Below are positions 35,458 to 43,454 of a stretch of 64,000 nt of DNA, piece after piece; the stretch's first letter is position 1, and every line of letters starts with the position of its first letter. The stretch spans positions 52,806 through 116,805 of the forward strand of contig RFGH01000195.1 in NCBI GenBank assembly GCA_003696675.1, written 5' to 3'. The position numbers and the translations under genes were made by a program. Origin of the DNA: Planctomycetota bacterium (GTDB taxonomy: Bacteria; Planctomycetota; Phycisphaerae; Phycisphaerales; UBA1924). The notes beneath the pieces were generated by a model. That model did no database searches, had not been told where the DNA came from, and saw only the letters and a program-made list of their open reading frames with translations.

Positions 35458-36264
35458 ATGAAGAAGATGCTCTGCATGCTGGCGCTGGTCGCCGGCGGAA
35501 CCGCGACCGCGAACCCGACCTTCCTCGCGACGCAGGGTTCGACCCTGATTCGCTATAACCAGGGCAACGCGACGGTCGATTCTTTCGCGTTGTCGGCTCC
35601 CATCGTGAGTCTGACCACCAACCCGAGCGGTCAGATTCTGGCCTCCTCGTCGAACGAGTTCGATCCTGCCGAGTTCTTCCGTCTTGATGACCCCAACGGC
35701 ACCCCGTCACTCTCGTATCTTGGAAACTCGGTCGGCGACAACATGTTCACCAGCCTGACCTATGTCGGGAATCAGCTGTACGGCTTCTATGACGGCTCGC
35801 AGCAGCTCTGGTCGATCGACGACACGACTTATCAGGGAACACTCCTCGGCTACATCGGCGTGAACAATGTCACCTTTGGTGGCTCGGCCTATGACGAGGC
35901 AACCGACACCTTCTACGCGCTGGGCTACAACCTGTTCACCCTCGAGGCCTCGGTGTATCGGATCGAGAACTACAGCACCACCCCGAGCGGCGTGCTGATC
36001 GGCAACACCGGCATTCTCGCGGATGGAATGTCACTCGAGTTCTACGACGGCGTGCTGTATGCCGCGATCCAGAACCGCACCAGCGGCGCCTTCGAGCTCG
36101 GTTCGATCGACACCACGACCGGCGCGTTCTCACTGATCCAGACGCTCGCCAGCTCGTTCTCCCCTTCGGGCGATCCGACTTCGCTGGCGATCATCCCCGC
36201 GCCCGGCACTGGGCTGCTGATCGCCGCGGGCGGTCTGCTCGCGACCCGTCGCCGCCGCGGCTGA
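35458..36264 (+). CDS. PEP-CTERM-like sorted exported protein, third
   Basis: 268 aa from ATG 35458, with AAAGGAGATAGGG upstream; the track start at 35053 is far too early. Signal peptide MKKMLCMLALVAGGTATA. The mature part is a repetitive beta-rich domain, perhaps a propeller, with LIRYNQGNATVDSFALSAP, LTYVGNQLYGFYDGSQQLW, and LEFYDGVLYAAIQNRT. The sorting tail is IIPAPGTGLLIAAGGL followed by ATRRRRG. It is unrelated in its mature part to the tandem pair at 6-7.5 kb. A strong terminator follows. Confidence 0.85.
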   Translation: MKKMLCMLALVAGGTATANPTFLATQGSTLIRYNQGNATVDSFALSAPIVSLTTNPSGQILASSSNEFDPAEFFRLDDPNGTPSLSYLGNSVGDNMFTSLTYVGNQLYGFYDGSQQLWSIDDTTYQGTLLGYIGVNNVTFGGSAYDEATDTFYALGYNLFTLEASVYRIENYSTTPSGVLIGNTGILADGMSLEFYDGVLYAAIQNRTSGAFELGSIDTTTGAFSLIQTLASSFSPSGDPTSLAIIPAPGTGLLIAAGGLLATRRRRG

Positions 36265-36288
36265 GTCCTTGGCATGATTGAACTATCC

Positions 36289-36315
36289 AACCGGGCCCAT
36301 CGGGCCCGGTTTTTT
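36289..36315. terminator. Intrinsic terminator after the third PEP-CTERM gene
   Basis: Perfect 10-bp stem AACCGGGCCC / GGGCCCGGTT with ATC loop and a run of T residues on the + strand, ending at the convergent unknown gene. Confidence 0.92.
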
Positions 36316-37106
36316 CATGCGAGTTCTTCAACCGGGATCGGCGTCATTTTCGCCGCCGGTCTCGGCGGCGGGATCGAGCCAGGTGCCCCGCCCGACACCA
36401 CGGGGATCAGCAGCGGCTGCCCCGCCGGCAGCTCGTCCGCGCCCACCACCGGCACGAGCAGGTCCCGCACCGGGCCGCCCTTGGCGAAATCAAACTGGCG
36501 ATAGACCTGCCGCAGGGGAAGGCTGATCATGGGCTGCTTGGAGCACTTGCCTTCGGCACGCTTGAGCCAGGTCTGGATGATGCCGCGGATCTCTTCATCA
36601 ACCGGACCGCCGTCGCGTTCGCGGGCGGTGGCGCAGACCGACCCTTTGAACAGGGTCGTGCCCGGCGCCGGCACGAGCACCTCGCCGATGAAGCCGGCGT
36701 CGAGCAGCTTCTCGGCAAGGTCGGCGGGGTGGAACGCCACGAATGAATCGGACTCGACGGTCCACTCACACCCCTCGTGCAGTGCCGCTTCCCAGGCCCG
36801 GCGGGCGTCGTCGATCAGTTCGGACAGCGACTCGGGCATCGGCTCGGCACGCCAGATTTCGTTGAGCGCGGCCGCGTGCTCGCGGATGAGCATCTCGGAA
36901 CGGTCCATTGCCAGCGGGCGCTCCTCCGGGTCGAGCTTGATCAGTTCGGGCAGGGCCATTGCGACGGCATGCAGCGCGATGGCCGGGGCGATCGATGCCT
37001 TCCAGCGCGGGCCGTCGCCGCTTTCGGGCAGAGCGACGGCGGATCGGGCGAACTCGGTCCATCCGGCGAGCAGGGTCGCCCAAGTCGTGGCTTCTTCGGT
37101 GTTCAT
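36315..37106 (-). CDS. Unknown soluble protein coupled to the CPBP protease gene
   Basis: 263 aa from ATG 37106, which overlaps the upstream stop as TGATG; the longer ORF-track start is unsupported. I do not recognise a family. It is mostly helical in residues 1-125 (SIAPAIALHAVAMALPELIKLDPEERPLAMDRSE) and has a central part with SFVAFHPADLAEKLLDAGFIGEVLVPAPGTTLF. The C-terminus is Pro-rich. There is no signal peptide and no clear catalytic motif. One-base overlap with the CPBP gene shows translational coupling. Confidence 0.75.
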   Translation of the reverse strand: MNTEEATTWATLLAGWTEFARSAVALPESGDGPRWKASIAPAIALHAVAMALPELIKLDPEERPLAMDRSEMLIREHAAALNEIWRAEPMPESLSELIDDARRAWEAALHEGCEWTVESDSFVAFHPADLAEKLLDAGFIGEVLVPAPGTTLFKGSVCATARERDGGPVDEEIRGIIQTWLKRAEGKCSKQPMISLPLRQVYRQFDFAKGGPVRDLLVPVVGADELPAGQPLLIPVVSGGAPGSIPPPRPAAKMTPIPVEELA

Positions 37107-37918
37107 CAAGCCATGGTATCGGGCGGGAACAGGCGGCCGAAACGGACGCTCTTGACCATGAACTCGGTCAGCGTGATCGCCAGGCCGATGGTGATCACGC
37201 GGGACGCCGTGGCCGCCCACGGTCCGAGACTGTTATCGCCCAACTCGAACAGCCCCCACCAGAGGTTCATGAAGGTGTGCAGGGCGATCACGACCCAGAG
37301 ATTCCACCGCCACCGCCAGAACAGCCAGGCGTACATCACACCGCCAAGCCCGATGAACGCCAGGCCGGTCCACTGCCCGGTCAGGGCACTCAGGGAGTAC
37401 CCCCGCAGGTGCACGAGCCCGAAGATGGTCCCTGTGAGAACGGCCGCGGGCCACAAACGCATCCGCCCGAGCTGGATCAGCAGCCCGAACGCGAAGGCAC
37501 GGAAGAACCACTCTTCAAAGAAGCCCGCTTGGACCGTGCCGTAGAAAAGCAGGTCGCGATCGGGCGACGGCGGGCTGAGCAGACCGAGCGCCAGCATCGG
37601 GACCGCGCACACGAACGCGAAGACAACCGCGAATCCGGCCCGCGCCGGGGAGATCAACACGCCCATCCGAGGGCGTCGGCTGTCTGCGACCTTCCGACGC
37701 ATGTGTTCCAGGATGACCCACCCCGACGCGATGCACACCGTCCACCACGCGGGCTGGATCCACAATCGCAGGTGGATCGACCACTCTGAGCGGTGAGATT
37801 GGTACCACGAGCTGTAGAAGAAGATCTTCGGGGCTGCGATTCCCAGCGCGAAGAACGCGAGGATGACCAGAACGAAGCCGGGTCTCAAAGGGCGGCGATT
37901 TGAGGCACTGACCTTCAC
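37106..37918 (-). CDS. CPBP-family intramembrane glutamic endopeptidase (CAAX protease-like)
   Basis: About 270 aa from a GTG at 37918 (VKVSASNRRPLRPGF); the 98 upstream codons in the ORF track are low-complexity and overlap a hairpin. The ABI/CPBP motifs are all present: EEWFFRAFAFG (EExxxR) and FGLVHLRG (FxxxH), and a later ALHTFMNLWWG (HxxxN/B). About seven hydrophobic segments are visible. It is probably a membrane protease or a protein-processing factor. The unknown 263-aa gene is coupled downstream. Confidence 0.85.
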   Translation of the reverse strand: MKVSASNRRPLRPGFVLVILAFFALGIAAPKIFFYSSWYQSHRSEWSIHLRLWIQPAWWTVCIASGWVILEHMRRKVADSRRPRMGVLISPARAGFAVVFAFVCAVPMLALGLLSPPSPDRDLLFYGTVQAGFFEEWFFRAFAFGLLIQLGRMRLWPAAVLTGTIFGLVHLRGYSLSALTGQWTGLAFIGLGGVMYAWLFWRWRWNLWVVIALHTFMNLWWGLFELGDNSLGPWAATASRVITIGLAITLTEFMVKSVRFGRLFPPDTMA

Positions 37919-38301
37919 AGGGCGGATCGTACCGGAACGAAAGAACCCCCGGGCCGTGGTGGGCTGCCCGGGGGTCAGGAGGCTGGGGCTCGGCGCTGCT
38001 GGAGGCAAGGCGCGAGCCCCGGCTGGGTGGGAAGGCGTCCCGCCCGGGGATCGGGCGGGACACGGATGGGTTCGGCGGCCGGGCCCGTGGTGGGTCAGGG
38101 CATCCGGTTGGGTCGGGCGTCGTTTCGGGAACCCCGTGGCCGTGAGGCCCGTCCCGTCGTCCGCCCGATGGTGACGGGGTCCGGCTGGTCCGTGCCAAGC
38201 CCCGCAGCGCACACTCCTTTTGCTTGCTGACCTTGCTTCCTCCGGGAGTGCCCTGGGTTCAGACCCGGGCGCCGGTTGTCCATCCGTTGGGTTTCAGGGA
38301 T
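37919..38301 (-). other. GC-rich structured gap downstream of nrdJ
   Basis: No credible protein gene is seen in 383 bases. The minus strand shows many hairpins: CCCGGGT/ACCCAGG-type near 38254-38273, GCACTCC pairing with GGAGTG(T)GC around 38211-38252, GTCCCGCCCG/GGGCGGGAC near 38036-38064, and GGGGCTCG/CGAGCCCC near 37987-38022. It ends in a terminator-like stem at 37931-37975. This may be a long 3' untranslated region of nrdJ or an unrecognised small RNA; it did not match SRP RNA, RNase P RNA or tmRNA motifs that I know. Confidence 0.4.
37931..37975 (-). terminator. Terminator-like hairpin in the gap after nrdJ
   Basis: Minus strand: 10-bp stem ACCCCCGGGC / GCCCGGGGGT with an 11-base loop, followed by TCTTTCGTT. 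The T-run is broken, so strength is uncertain. Confidence 0.5.
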
Positions 38302-41300
38302 TCAGCTGCAGCCCATCGAGTTGCCACAGTTCAGGCACTTGTAGCAGGTGCCGGAACGGACGGTGATGGTGCCGCAGACATCGCAGGGCGGGGCGTCGCC
38401 GGCCGACTCGAGCGCGACCGAGAGGGTGGATGCGGCGGTCCGCTGGACGACGACGGTCTCGCCCGCGGGCTGGGGATTTGAGGCTGCCTTCACCGCTTCG
38501 GGCTTGCCCGCGAGCACGCGTCGCTCCGGCTTCATCTCGGCCTCGGACTCGGCGACGATCCGCCGGGCGTTGCCGGTGGCGATGCGCCGCTCGCCCGCGA
38601 GCATCTCGGTCTTGTCCGTGGACTCTTCGCCCGGGCGCTTCGGTGCGTTGGCCTCGCGGTAACCGGGGATGAACTCCATGCCCAGCCAGCGGAAGATGTA
38701 GTCCACCAGCGACTTGGCGAAGGGAATGTCGCGGTTGGTGGTCATGCCGGCTGGCTCGAAGCGTTGGTGGGTGAACTTCTTGACCAGCGATTCGAGCGGC
38801 ACGCCGTACTGGAGTGCGACGGAGGTGGCGGTGCCGAGTGAGTCCATCAGGCCGCCGATGGTCGAGCCTTCCTTGGCCATGGTGATGAACAGCTCGCCGG
38901 GCTGGCCGTCCTCGTAGATGCCGACGGTGAGGTAGCCCTCGTGGCCCGCGATGTTGAACTTGTGGGTGATCGAGCGGCGCGTCTCGGGCAGGCGGCGACG
39001 CATCGGGCGGTGGACGATTTCTACTTCCTTCTTGACCACGATGCGGACATTCTCACCGGCGACCGCGCCGACCAGCTCGCCCAAATCGTCCTCGATCTCG
39101 GCCAGGGCCAGGTCGGTATCGGCATCCTCGCCAGCCTCGTCCTCGATGTCAGCATCGGACTTGACATTCAAGGGCTGGCTGAGCTTGCAGCCGTCGCGGT
39201 AGAGCGCGTTGGCCTTGAGCCCCAGCTCCCAGCTCATGCGGTACGACTCTTTGATATCCTCGACGGTCGCGTCGTGCGGCAGGTTGATGGTCTTTGAGAT
39301 CGCGCCGGAGATGAACGGCTGGGCGGCGGCCATCATCCGGATGTGCCCCCCCACTTCGATGAACCGCTTGCCGGTCTTCCCGCAGGTATTGGCACAGTCG
39401 AAGACGGCCAGATGCTCTTCCTTGAGGTGCGGGGCGCCCTCGACGGTCTGCGTGCCGCAGACCAGGCGGTTGAGCTCCTCGATCTGCGAGCCGGTCAGCC
39501 CCAGGCGCCGGAGGGCGTTGAAGGACGGGTCCTTCTTGGCATCGTCGGGGTCGAAGCCCAGGCGGGCGAGGGCGTCGTCACCCATTCCCCACGCGCTGAA
39601 GGCGAAACCGAGTTCGAACACACCGGGCAATGACCGCGTGATGGTGTCGAGATCGGCCTCGGTGAGACCCTTTTCGCCCAGCCACTCGTAGAGGCTGACG
39701 CCCTCGGCGTCCTCGACGCCCCGGGGCATCGGAACATGCAGGTCCAGCGTGCCCATCAGGTAGCGGAGGATGTCGTTGACCTCGTCCGGGCTGTAGCCGA
39801 GAGCCTTGAGGGCCGGCTTGACCGAGGCGTTGGCGATCTTGAAGTAGCCGCCGCCGGCGAGCTTCTTGAACTTGACCAGAGCGAAGTCCGGTTCGACGCC
39901 CGTGGTATCGCAGTCCATCAGCAGCCCGATGGTGCCGGTGGGCGCGATGACAGTGGTCTGGGCGTTGCGGTAGCCGTGCTTCTCGCCGAGCCTGAGGGCC
40001 TCGTCCCACGCCGTAACCGAGTGCGTAAGCAGGTCCATCGCGTTACCGAGCCTGACCTTGCGGTCGCGGATCAGGTCATGGTCGATCGGGACCGGGGCGA
40101 TACGGAGGCCCTCGTACTCGCCCGAGTCGCGGGCCACGCCGTGTGCGGCACGCCGGTGGTTGCGGATGACGCGGAGCATGTTGTCCTTCTCCGGGGCGTA
40201 GCCGGGGAAGGGGCCGTGCTCCTTGGCCATCAGGGCGGACATGCGATAGGACCGCCCGGTCAGGATCGCGGTCAGGCACCCGCAGATGGCCCGGCCCTCA
40301 TCCGAGTCATAGGGGATCCCGGCCTGCATGAGCATCGCGCCGAGGTTGGCGTAGCCCAGGCCCAGCGTGCGATACTTGTAGCTCAGCTCGGCGATCTCGC
40401 GGCTGGGGAACGCGGCCATCAGCACGCTGATCTCAAGCACGATCGTCCACAGGTCGATGGCGTGCTCGTACCCCTCGATGTCGAACTCGCGGATCTCGGG
40501 GTTGTAGAACTTGAGAACATTCAGCGATGCAAGGTTGCACGCCGTGTTGTCCAGGAACATGTACTCCGAGCAGGGGTTGGACGCGTTGATGCGGCCGGCG
40601 CCCGGGCAGGTGTGCCACGCGTTGATTGTTGTATCGTACTGCACGCCCGGGTCGGCGCAACGCCAGGCGGCATAGGCGATGTCATCCCAGAGGGCTCGTG
40701 CCTTGTAGGTCTTGGCGACTTTGCCGGTGGTGCGGTAGACGGTGTTCCAATCGGCGTCGGCGTCGACAGCGTCGAAGAACGCGTCGGGGATGCGGACCGA
40801 GTTGTTCGAGTTCTGGCCCGACACAGTCTGGTAGGACTCGCCGTTGAAGTCGTAATCGAGCTTCAGGCCCAGGCGGGCGGCGGTCTCGCCGATGGTCTCT
40901 GGGTCGGACTTGCTGGCCTTCTCGTTCTGGATGGCCTTGAAGCCCTCGACCAGGGCGGCCACCTTGATCTCCTCACGCACCTTCCAGTTGATAAACTGGG
41001 CGATGTCGGGGTGGTCCATATCGAGGCAGACCATCTTGGCCGCCCGGCGCGTCGTGCCGCCGGACTTGATCGCGCCCGCAGCCCGGTCGCCGATCTTCAG
41101 CCACGACATCAGGCCGGACGACTTACCGCCACCCGACAGGCTCTCGTTCTCCGCCCGCAGATTGGAGAAGTTGGTGCCCGTGCCCGAGCCGTACTTGAAC
41201 AGGCGGGCCTCACGCAACCACAGATCCATGATGCCGCCCTCGTTGACGAGGTCGTCGGACACGGACTGGATGAAACACGCGTGCGGCTGGGGATGGCTGT

Positions 41301-41841
41301 AGGCATCATCCGCCAGGCGGGGCTCGCCGGTCTTGGGATCCACGATCCAGTGGCCCTGGGCGGGTCCGGAGATGCCGTAGGCAAAGTTCAGCCCGGTGTT
41401 GAACCACTGCGGGCTGTTGGGGGCGCACATCTGGTGCACCATCATGTAGACCAGCTCGTCGTAGAACGCCTGAGCGTCCGCGGGCGAGTCGAAATAGCCG
41501 TGGGTCTCGCCCCAGTGACGCCAGCAGCCGGCCAGCCGGTGGATGACCTGGCGGGCGGATCGCTCCGGCCCGGTGGCGGGCTTGCCGCTCTCGTCCTGCT
41601 TGACCTTGCTCTCGCCGGGGAGGGCGAAGGGCTGCTCGGTCTGGGGGACGCCCGCCTTGCGGAAGTACTTCGAGACCATGATGTCGGTCGCGAGCTGCGA
41701 CCAGGTGCTCGGGACTTCCGCGTCCTTCATCTCGAACACGACGGAGCCGTCGGGGTTCGAGATGCGGCTCGAGCGGGTGGTCCACTCGACCGAGGCGAAC
41801 GGGTTCTGGCCTTCCTTGGTGAACCGGCGGGTGATCTTCAT
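38302..41841 (-). CDS. nrdJ: Vitamin B12-dependent (class II) ribonucleotide reductase
   Basis: Reduces ribonucleotides to deoxyribonucleotides using adenosylcobalamin, with or without oxygen. The 1179-aa protein has an N-terminal HQMCAPNSPQWFNTG region, GSGTGTNFSNLRAENESLSGGG, NPCSEYMFLDNTACNLASLNV with the active-site Cys, and ATGTIG-like VIAPTGTIGLLMDCDTTGVEPDF. The C-terminus carries a Cys-rich tail (CDVCGTITVRSGTCYKCLNCGNSMGCS) that resembles a zinc ribbon and could include the redox-shuttling pair. An inserted acidic stretch (DADIEDEAGEDADTD) lies near residue 900. It follows dcd by 88 nt and shares its direction. Confidence 0.95.
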   Translation of the reverse strand: MKITRRFTKEGQNPFASVEWTTRSSRISNPDGSVVFEMKDAEVPSTWSQLATDIMVSKYFRKAGVPQTEQPFALPGESKVKQDESGKPATGPERSARQVIHRLAGCWRHWGETHGYFDSPADAQAFYDELVYMMVHQMCAPNSPQWFNTGLNFAYGISGPAQGHWIVDPKTGEPRLADDAYSHPQPHACFIQSVSDDLVNEGGIMDLWLREARLFKYGSGTGTNFSNLRAENESLSGGGKSSGLMSWLKIGDRAAGAIKSGGTTRRAAKMVCLDMDHPDIAQFINWKVREEIKVAALVEGFKAIQNEKASKSDPETIGETAARLGLKLDYDFNGESYQTVSGQNSNNSVRIPDAFFDAVDADADWNTVYRTTGKVAKTYKARALWDDIAYAAWRCADPGVQYDTTINAWHTCPGAGRINASNPCSEYMFLDNTACNLASLNVLKFYNPEIREFDIEGYEHAIDLWTIVLEISVLMAAFPSREIAELSYKYRTLGLGYANLGAMLMQAGIPYDSDEGRAICGCLTAILTGRSYRMSALMAKEHGPFPGYAPEKDNMLRVIRNHRRAAHGVARDSGEYEGLRIAPVPIDHDLIRDRKVRLGNAMDLLTHSVTAWDEALRLGEKHGYRNAQTTVIAPTGTIGLLMDCDTTGVEPDFALVKFKKLAGGGYFKIANASVKPALKALGYSPDEVNDILRYLMGTLDLHVPMPRGVEDAEGVSLYEWLGEKGLTEADLDTITRSLPGVFELGFAFSAWGMGDDALARLGFDPDDAKKDPSFNALRRLGLTGSQIEELNRLVCGTQTVEGAPHLKEEHLAVFDCANTCGKTGKRFIEVGGHIRMMAAAQPFISGAISKTINLPHDATVEDIKESYRMSWELGLKANALYRDGCKLSQPLNVKSDADIEDEAGEDADTDLALAEIEDDLGELVGAVAGENVRIVVKKEVEIVHRPMRRRLPETRRSITHKFNIAGHEGYLTVGIYEDGQPGELFITMAKEGSTIGGLMDSLGTATSVALQYGVPLESLVKKFTHQRFEPAGMTTNRDIPFAKSLVDYIFRWLGMEFIPGYREANAPKRPGEESTDKTEMLAGERRIATGNARRIVAESEAEMKPERRVLAGKPEAVKAASNPQPAGETVVVQRTAASTLSVALESAGDAPPCDVCGTITVRSGTCYKCLNCGNSMGCS

Positions 41842-41929
41842 CGATGGCTTTCCAGATTGAGAGAGTTTCGGGATGTCATCACCGACGCCGCGCGTCCAGC
41901 GGGGCGTGGATCACTTCAAATCGCGAGAA

Positions 41930-42502
41930 TCAATCGACCTTCGGCAGCGTCAGCCCCGCCTGGTCCTGGTACTTGCCCGCCTTGTCGGCGTACGAGATCG
42001 CGCAGACCTCGTCGGCCTTGAGGAACACGAACTGGGCGATGCCCTCGTTCGCGTAGACCTTGGCCGGAAGCGGCGTGGTGTTGCTGATCTCCAGCGTCAC
42101 CTTGCCGCGCCACTCGGGCTCGAGGGGCGTGACATTCACGATCAGCCCGCAGCGGGCGTAGGTGCTCTTGCCCACGCACAGCACGAGGATGTCGCGCGGG
42201 ATGTCGAACCATTCCACCGTCTCGCACAGGGCGAAGGAGTTGGGCGGGATGATCACATGGTCGGTGCCCATCGCACGGGTATCGACGGTGACCATCAGAT
42301 CGTCGGTGAAGTTCTTGGGATCGACGACGGTGATGCCGCCGGTGCGCGGGGTGGGGGTGAAGATCTTGAAGATCGGCCCGACGCGGACATCGTAACCGTA
42401 GGAGGAAACGCCGTAGGAGATCATGCCGGGCCGCTTGGTGGCGGGCTCGAAGGGCTTGATGTCCACGAGGTTCTGAATCTGGGTATCGCACAGCACGCCC
42501 AT
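41930..42502 (-). CDS. dcd: dCTP deaminase
   Basis: Deaminates dCTP to dUTP, the route to dUMP for thymidylate synthesis. 190 aa from ATG 42502 (GGAG six bases upstream); the longer ORF-track version adds 38 residues not found in the family. Motifs: [48 protein letters not shown], and [15 protein letters not shown], with the catalytic Glu in the last. The usual GKSSLAR is GKSTYAR. It pairs naturally with nrdJ, which follows it; both are fed by a promoter at about 42754-42781. Confidence 0.93.
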   Translation of the reverse strand: MGVLCDTQIQNLVDIKPFEPATKRPGMISYGVSSYGYDVRVGPIFKIFTPTPRTGGITVVDPKNFTDDLMVTVDTRAMGTDHVIIPPNSFALCETVEWFDIPRDILVLCVGKSTYARCGLIVNVTPLEPEWRGKVTLEISNTTPLPAKVYANEGIAQFVFLKADEVCAISYADKAGKYQDQAGLTLPKVD

Positions 42503-42747
42503 GGCTCGCTCCGTCTCTCCGCCCCCCGGGTCGTGGCCCGGGATGGCCGCATGTTTCCCGCCAGCCCGCCCGGCTCCGCCGGTGTTCGGGTCCAGCCTCC
42601 TGAATCGGCGGCGCACCGACCGCGCGGCGGGGATGAAGCATCACCCCGCGTGGTCACGCACGCTGCTCTCGCCGCACGCGCCCTTTCGGGCACTTGCCTC
42701 CGCCGGCCGCCCCCCGCCCACCGGGAGACGCCGACCCTTGGACCGAC
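42503..42747 (-). other. Long structured 5' leader of dcd-nrdJ
   Basis: If the promoter at 42754-42781 is right, about 245 nt of leader precede dcd. It has a GCCC-GAAA-GGGC hairpin with a GNRA tetraloop (near 42678-42689) and a longer GCGGGG-TGA / TCA-CCCCGC hairpin (near 42628-42650). I could not match it to the B12 riboswitch core that sometimes controls nrdJ, so its role as a regulatory RNA is a hypothesis. Confidence 0.4.
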
Positions 42748-42753
42748 CGGATC

Positions 42754-42781
42754 ATTTTACGAACAAGATCCGTACACGCAA
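42754..42781 (-). promoter_or_regulatory. Putative promoter of dcd-nrdJ
   Basis: Minus strand: TTGCGT, 16-bp spacer, TAAAAT, in an AT-richer patch of an otherwise GC-rich stretch, about 250 nt upstream of dcd. The -10 matches the consensus at five of six bases; the -35 only at three. Confidence 0.5.
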
Positions 42782-43454
42782 GTCCAATCTGAAATACGCC
42801 GAGGGGCGATTCCTCGCCCGAAGCGTATGGCCTGAGCCCGCAAGAGGCCCGGCAAATCGGCCCGGATCGGCCAGAGATGGGGACAACCTGTCGGCTGCTT
42901 CCAACCCCTGATGATCCCGGCACTTCCGGACAACCCCCGCGGGGGGCGTCCCCAACCGACCCCCAAGATATCGGCGATCGGCTGGGCTGGCACTGTAGCG
43001 AGACACAATGGATTGTGGCAGGTTTGACGAGAGCTTTTTGCCGGATTTTTTTGTTCGGGTCCGAGTCGGGGCGAACGGCGGGCTTCCGGGGAGGCCCCGA
43101 AGCCCCTGAAATGTGCTTCGGGTCACGCCGAGCAAAGCCCCATCACGCGGAGGGTTGCGCGATCCCGCTCACCATCAGCCGGAGATCACCCCAGCCTGGG
43201 CCAGTGGCAATCAAAAGTCGATCAATAACCGTACAAAGTAGCGATACCGAATCTCCCCAAATCCGCCAGCCGGTTGGGGAAAAGCGAGTCAAACCCGAGG
43301 ATGGACAGGAACAACGCGCCGACCGGCGCGCGTACCTCTCCATAGCATTGCCTCCCGCTCCGCCAGACAGGCAAGATCGCGACGCGGCCGCGGGTCGGCG
43401 TCGCGCACCAATCGGGACGCATTCCGGACGAGAACATCGGGGAAGCCAAGCGCG
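42782..43454. other. Long intergenic stretch between dcd and the FlgI-like gene
   Basis: No gene is supported in 670 bases. Short ORFs here (127 aa on minus, 193 aa on plus) have no coding signature or family match. It holds a small hairpin GGGCGA-TTCC-TCGCCC near 42812-42827 and a T7 run at about 43047-43053 without a clear stem. AT-richer sequence around 43207-43250 may hold the promoter of the FlgI-like gene. Confidence 0.45.

Noticed and set aside
37919-38212. 98-codon N-terminal extension of the CPBP protease in the ORF track
   Set aside because: Pro/Arg/His-rich translation of hairpin-rich DNA, and it includes a terminator-like stem. The family N-terminus starts at the GTG at 37918.
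38225-38265. CGGAGGAAGCAAGG on the minus strand, resembling the SRP RNA apical loop
   Set aside because: The 5' side of the conserved loop (CAGGxCC before GGAA) is not present, so I do not call an SRP RNA; it is kept only as part of the structured-gap finding.
39736-42021. 761-aa ORF on the plus strand antisense to nrdJ
   Set aside because: High-GC antisense frame of a highly conserved enzyme; low-complexity Val/Gly/Leu/Asp composition, no family motifs, no ribosome-binding site.
42752-43135. 127-aa ORF on the minus strand
   Set aside because: No family match or coding-like composition; it runs across the proposed dcd promoter.
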